Source: Eubacteriales bacterium (lineage in GTDB: Bacteria > Bacillota_A > Clostridia > Lachnospirales > Lachnospiraceae). From it: a stretch of 18,503 nucleotides of DNA. How positions within the stretch are numbered: position 1 is the stretch's first letter; the number at the start of each line of letters is the position of its first letter. Positions 15,254-18,503 of this stretch are shown one piece after another. The DNA is taken from the NCBI GenBank assembly GCA_030527765.1, contig JAUNAE010000021.1, positions 4,495 through 22,997 on the forward strand, given 5' to 3'. The translations under genes and the position numbers were made by a program. The notes under the pieces were generated by a model. It had not been told where the DNA came from. It saw nothing but the letters and a program-made list of their open reading frames with translations, and ran no database searches.

Positions 15254-15308
15254 GCTGATACGTAGTTTCCCGGGGAATGATCTCATTCCCCGGGCACCGC
15301 GCATCAGC
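15254..15308 (-). other. Large nested hairpin between oppA and oppB
   Basis: A perfect 12-bp inverted repeat (CCCGGGGAATGA at 15269-15280, TCATTCCCCGGG at 15283-15294) is nested inside an outer near-perfect pair (GCTGATACG at 15254-15262, CGCATCAGC at 15300-15308). On the minus strand the sequence after it reads TCTTTCATGG, not a clear T-tract. It fits a processing or 3'-stabilising structure that keeps oppA mRNA abundant relative to oppBCDF, as known for other binding-protein operons, or a leaky terminator. Confidence 0.7.
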
Positions 15309-15352
15309 CCTTACACATCTTTTAATTAGTTACTACTTTGTTCTCCGACTGA

Positions 15353-17623
15353 TTATTTCAGAGCCAGAGTTTCAATCTCAGAATACCATCCATAGTATGG
15401 AGACTGATCTTTTACAAGAGTATCGGTGTCCACTCTCTCAGTAGATACAAGTGTACACTCCTGTCTCTGGTAGATCGGGATCTCAACTGCCCAGTCAAGG
15501 ATGATGTTCAGACACTCTTTGTAAGTCTCTTTACGGAATTCCTGATCATCGGTTGTTCTTGCTTCCATGATCATTGCATCCATGGTAGCATCCTCCAGCA
15601 TGTAGTGGTTGGAGTTTGTTCCGCCTGCACCTGTCATGTTGTCAGAGTGATATACCTGATACATATCCGGATCTGCAGTTGCACCCCATGCTGCACACCA
15701 CATCTCGCAGGTGTTTGCATCCAGAGCATCCCACAGTACAGTTGCATCAGAAAGGTCATTCAGTTCCAGAGTGAAGCCAAGGTCAGCCAGAGCCTCTTTG
15801 GTGTCAGTCAAGATACCATAAGAAGGATGGTCTCCCTCGCCGCCGCCAGGAATCATAACCTCAACCTGCATTGGAGCCCCCTCCGGAGCAGCAGTGATCT
15901 TGCCGTCTTCCACAGTGTATCCGGCAGCCTCGAAGTATCCAAGAGCAGCCTCTTTTGCAGCTGCTGCCTTGTCCTCAGCGCTCATGTCATCTGTGTAAAT
16001 TGCATCACCATTTACGTTCTTGGAGAATGCAACCTCATATCCGTCATCGGATTTCTGAGGAGAAGCCCAGGATACGCTGGAAATCGGGTAGTTGATTACG
16101 GATGCAGCATCGCCGTAGTAAGTATCGATGTTGACGTCACGGGTAGAAGATACGATGGTAGCAATTGCTTTTCTAAGTGCTTTGGAAGCATCAGAAGCTT
16201 TGTCATCTCCAACTTTCACGATATCTGCGTTGATACCGATGTAACCATATCCAAGGAAGTCGGTACGAACGGTTGTCAGCGTATCGCCTGTCAGATCATC
16301 GTTTCCGTTGATCTCTTTGATCTGATCGAAGTTGTTTTTGGAACCGGATGGCTGGGACAGATCGGTAGTACCCTGCTGTACACCCGGAATCTTATCAGAC
16401 TCAGAAGTCTCTTTGAACTGTACATTCTTCACTGCCGGAGCACCGAGGAAGTAGTTCTCATTTGCACTCATGTATACGATCTTGTTGTCGTATTTCTCAA
16501 ATTTGTAAGGACCAGCGCCCATCGGCTCTGTTGTCTTCTCACGGATTGCAGACAGATCTCCGCGGGTGAAACCGAAGGAGTTGTTGTCATAATCGTACAG
16601 AGAAGCATCTCCATAGTAGTGAAGTGGAGCTACCTGAACACCAAGCTGATAGATGGTGTTGGTTGCAAATCCGTCAGTTGTAACCTGGATCTCGTAGTCG
16701 TTAACTTTTACGATACCTTCAACGTTCGGAACTTCTTCTCCCTCACCGCTTGCAGTCTTTGCATCTACAAGATACTGCAGTGCAGTTTTGGCTGCGGACT
16801 CGTCCAGATATGCAGCATCGCCATAGTTGGTTGCAAGTGCTACATAATCTCCACCGTAAAGTTCTGCAGTCTCGTTGATGATGGTCTCCATATCTTTGCC
16901 CTCTGCGGAATAGTCTTCCTGTACAGGCTGTGCATACAGAGCTGCAAACATCTCCTCAACGGTAGAAACGCCGAGAGCGTCTTTGTAATCTTCCAGTGCG
17001 CCTTCACACCACTCTGCCTCAGAAACAAGAAGTGGTCTTACAACGTTCTCAGAAATAACCGGAACCAGCTCCTCCGGCATATCAGCCAGTGCTGCTGCAA
17101 CTTCCTCATCGGAAATAGAGCTTGCTGCAGTGGAGTTGTTCTGATAGTTCTTGATTCCTTTGATTGGTGTGGAAGCAAGAGTAGTAGAACCATCATAATC
17201 GTTGTCCAGCAGTACGTAATATGTGAAGATTACGTCATCTGCGGTCATCGGTGTGCCATCGGAGAAAGTAACATCCTCACGAAGCTTAATGGTGTAAACA
17301 GTCTCAGTCTCACCTTTCTCTACAGATACATCGGACAGACCGTAGTAAGTATACTCGGTGCCGTTGTATTCACGAGTCTCACCTTCGATACCGTTGAATA
17401 CGATCTCACCTGCACGGTCAGTACCGTAAAGTGCCGGGCATACCAGGGATGCAATGTCCATATCGTAAGATGTGGTTGCAAAGAATGGGCTGAATTTCTG
17501 ATTGAATGCATCATAGCCGACTACCAGTGGAGTGTCAGAAGATGCTTCAGCGTAGATTGCGGTGCTGGATGCCATGATGCAAACCAGTCCCAGGGCAAGT
17601 GCTTTTGCCAGTCTGTTTTTCAT
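15353..17623 (-). CDS. oppA: Oligopeptide-binding protein OppA (extended, no lipobox)
   Basis: Exported solute-binding protein, 756 aa, of the SBP_bac_5 family that captures peptides for the Opp importer. It is longer than the usual 530-600. Residues 1-25 are a signal peptide ending AIYA|EA, a type I peptidase site. The Cys at residue 15 sits inside the hydrophobic core after Val (GLVC), which is not a lipobox. Family motifs are VYTIKLREDVTFSDGTPMTADDVIFTY (in parts, 109-135), MGAGPYKFEKY, and YFLGAPAVKNVQFKE. Between about residues 162 and 300 lies an Ala- and Glu-rich, mostly helical insertion. The ATG follows GGGAGG at 8 bases. It is the first transporter gene, 60 bases after the small membrane protein gene. 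The ligand is likely a peptide, but nickel or other ligands cannot be excluded for this family. Confidence 0.93.
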   Translation of the reverse strand: MKNRLAKALALGLVCIMASSTAIYAEASSDTPLVVGYDAFNQKFSPFFATTSYDMDIASLVCPALYGTDRAGEIVFNGIEGETREYNGTEYTYYGLSDVSVEKGETETVYTIKLREDVTFSDGTPMTADDVIFTYYVLLDNDYDGSTTLASTPIKGIKNYQNNSTAASSISDEEVAAALADMPEELVPVISENVVRPLLVSEAEWCEGALEDYKDALGVSTVEEMFAALYAQPVQEDYSAEGKDMETIINETAELYGGDYVALATNYGDAAYLDESAAKTALQYLVDAKTASGEGEEVPNVEGIVKVNDYEIQVTTDGFATNTIYQLGVQVAPLHYYGDASLYDYDNNSFGFTRGDLSAIREKTTEPMGAGPYKFEKYDNKIVYMSANENYFLGAPAVKNVQFKETSESDKIPGVQQGTTDLSQPSGSKNNFDQIKEINGNDDLTGDTLTTVRTDFLGYGYIGINADIVKVGDDKASDASKALRKAIATIVSSTRDVNIDTYYGDAASVINYPISSVSWASPQKSDDGYEVAFSKNVNGDAIYTDDMSAEDKAAAAKEAALGYFEAAGYTVEDGKITAAPEGAPMQVEVMIPGGGEGDHPSYGILTDTKEALADLGFTLELNDLSDATVLWDALDANTCEMWCAAWGATADPDMYQVYHSDNMTGAGGTNSNHYMLEDATMDAMIMEARTTDDQEFRKETYKECLNIILDWAVEIPIYQRQECTLVSTERVDTDTLVKDQSPYYGWYSEIETLALK

Positions 17624-17683
17624 ACTGTTTTCCTCCCGTATGGATATAAAAAAATAATTATTACCTGTGCGAATCGAATCTTC

Positions 17684-18217
17684 CTATATTTCCTGCAGAA
17701 ACTCTCGACATCGCCGATAGAACAGGATTGCCGTCACAGCCGTAAGAATAAGCGCAGCCTCCAGAAGAAGATCTCCCGGAAGGACAAGCTCACCGGAATG
17801 CAGTACAAGAAAAATCCCGTCTGCCACTCCTGCAGCCACTCCAAAAAATCCTGTCAATATAGAACTCCGTGCAGTGCGTGCATAACTATGTTCGTACTGT
17901 TTCTCCGTCATATGATTCGGCACCCGACACAGCATCACTGCTCCTGCCAGAAAAAAGACAGAAGTAGAAAGACATGCCAGATATGGAATCATTACAAGAA
18001 AAGATCTGCTTGCCGAAGAAGAAAAAAATCCCCCAAAAGCCAGCAGAACCAACGCTAGACCCGATGCCAAAAGAGAACGACGTCGGAGACAGAGTAACTG
18101 TTCCGGTGTCAGAGTGCTGTCATGATAAATTCCGGTATAAACAAGTTCTGACGAGGCGCGGCCGTTTTCATCGACCACATCCCTGTATTCATAATCCTTC
18201 GTGTATCGGCTCTTCAT
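17684..18217 (-). CDS. Unrecognised four-helix membrane protein
   Basis: I do not recognise this 177-aa protein. It has a polar N-terminus of about 45 residues (MKSRYTKDYEYRDVVDENGR at the start, with LCLRRR before the membrane). Four likely helices follow, at about 47-65, 72-97, 118-139 and 150-167, and a short charged C-terminus (YRRCREFLQEI). The arrangement suggests two helical hairpins joined by a cytoplasmic loop containing MTEKQYEHSYARTARSS. The ATG at 18215-18217 follows AGGAAAGGAAG. Its stop is 60 bases before oppA and no terminator stands between, so it is likely co-transcribed with the peptide importer. It could be an accessory or regulator of the importer, but nothing in sequence shows this. 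Confidence 0.8.
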   Translation of the reverse strand: MKSRYTKDYEYRDVVDENGRASSELVYTGIYHDSTLTPEQLLCLRRRSLLASGLALVLLAFGGFFSSSASRSFLVMIPYLACLSTSVFFLAGAVMLCRVPNHMTEKQYEHSYARTARSSILTGFFGVAAGVADGIFLVLHSGELVLPGDLLLEAALILTAVTAILFYRRCREFLQEI

Positions 18218-18263
18218 AAGAGATTCTTCCTTTCCTGGCAGACATACAGCTTGGCTATACCTC

Positions 18264-18360
18264 TCCCGGCGGGAACTCTCCCTTCACGTCGAGGTGAATG
18301 TTCTATATCGTTCAAAATTCGCAGTCTTCAAACCAATTTTTTGCTTCGAAACACTGCGAA
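18264..18360 (-). promoter_or_regulatory. Structured 5' leader of the membrane protein/opp transcript
   Basis: On the expected message, TTCGCAGT (18360-18353) pairs perfectly with ACTGCGAA (18325-18318) right at the 5' end. Further on, three short arms GGGA (18282-18279), TCCC (18274-18271) and GGGA (18267-18264) allow the middle arm to pair with either neighbour, giving two exclusive small hairpins. I do not match it to a riboswitch class. The stretch from 18218 to 18263 shows only the ribosome site. Confidence 0.3.
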
Positions 18361-18373
18361 CGTACCAACGTTC

Positions 18374-18402
18374 ATTCTATCGTATTTTGACAATAGAATC
18401 AA
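18374..18402 (-). promoter_or_regulatory. Sigma-A-type promoter upstream of membrane protein and opp genes
   Basis: On the minus strand a -35 TTGATT (18402-18397) and a -10 TAGAAT (18379-18374) are separated by exactly 17 bases. Transcription would start near 18367, leaving an about 150-base leader. A 7-bp inverted repeat (ATTCTAT at 18374-18380, ATAGAAT at 18393-18399) covers the -10 and the spacer up to the -35, so a repressor could sit there. This is the best promoter match in the window. Confidence 0.6.
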
Positions 18403-18409
18403 CTGAAAA

Positions 18410-18476
18410 GTGCTTAAGATAAGAAAATTATGTACGGTATCTTTCCTTTTCTCCACATAACATTCCTCTTAAGCAC
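18410..18476. repeat. Perfect 10-bp inverted repeat flanking 47 bases
   Basis: GTGCTTAAGA (18410-18419) and TCTTAAGCAC (18467-18476) are exact inverse complements. They lie just upstream of the promoter. On the minus strand the segment between them contains a ribosome-site-like GAGG and a 14-codon open frame (18458-18414). The remaining bases to 18503 hold nothing I can identify. Confidence 0.5.
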
Positions 18477-18503
18477 GTTTCTTCCTTATATATCGATCTC
18501 TCT

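Noticed and set aside
15605..18058. An 817-codon open frame on the + strand opposite oppA
   Set aside because: Same reason: a shadow of oppA and its upstream gene, with Cys-rich, motif-free translation and no ribosome site.
18218..18367. Known riboswitch in the leader
   Set aside because: I could not match conserved cores of the common classes such as c-di-GMP, fluoride, T-box, ZTP or preQ1 that I can recall.

Overview
The window looks like chromosome from a gut-type Clostridia, most likely Lachnospiraceae. The basis is moderate GC with AT-rich intergenic gaps, strong GGAGG-type ribosome sites, tightly packed operons, and transporter and sugar-kinase families typical of that group. This placement is by feel of the proteins and codon use, not by a database search. 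All genes but one lie on the minus strand, so operons read from high to low coordinates.

Region 1 (18503 to about 10150) is a peptide-transport operon. It opens with a leader carrying a good sigma-A-type promoter (-35 at 18397-18402, -10 at 18374-18379), then an unrecognised four-helix membrane protein (17684-18217). A complete oligopeptide ABC importer follows in the order oppA, oppB, oppC, oppD, oppF, ending at a strong bidirectional terminator (10153-10199). Several subunits are unusual. OppC carries about 280 residues inserted between its first helix and its permease domain, built of four about 62-residue repeats and predicted to lie outside the cell. OppA has an about 140-residue helical insertion and no lipobox. 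OppD has a 50-residue basic N-terminal extension.

Region 2 (10136 to 1571) is a carbohydrate system. An AraC-family regulator (+ strand, 9279-10136) diverges from an operon encoding a double-domain sugar ABC ATPase, two membrane permeases, a RhaS/LsrB-type binding protein, a LyxK-like L-xylulose kinase and a UlaE-type L-ribulose-5-phosphate 3-epimerase. The likely flow is uptake of an L-pentose-type sugar, phosphorylation to L-xylulose 5-phosphate, then epimerisation to L-ribulose 5-phosphate. The UlaF-type 4-epimerase needed to reach D-xylulose 5-phosphate is not in the window. The divergent gap holds a 21-bp-spaced direct repeat next to a weak promoter, the geometry expected of an AraC-type activator site. 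An intrinsic terminator separates the transport genes from the two enzymes, suggesting the enzymes are made at lower level.

Region 3 (1500 to 1) holds an ABC-2 (GldF-like) exporter pair: an ATPase with a GTG start and the first 176 codons of its permease, cut by the window edge.

No tRNA, rRNA, CRISPR, insertion sequence, phage gene or recognisable riboswitch was seen. The most interesting leads are the repeat-built extracellular insertion in OppC, the absence of lipid anchors on both binding proteins, and the charged coiled-coil tail on the second sugar permease.
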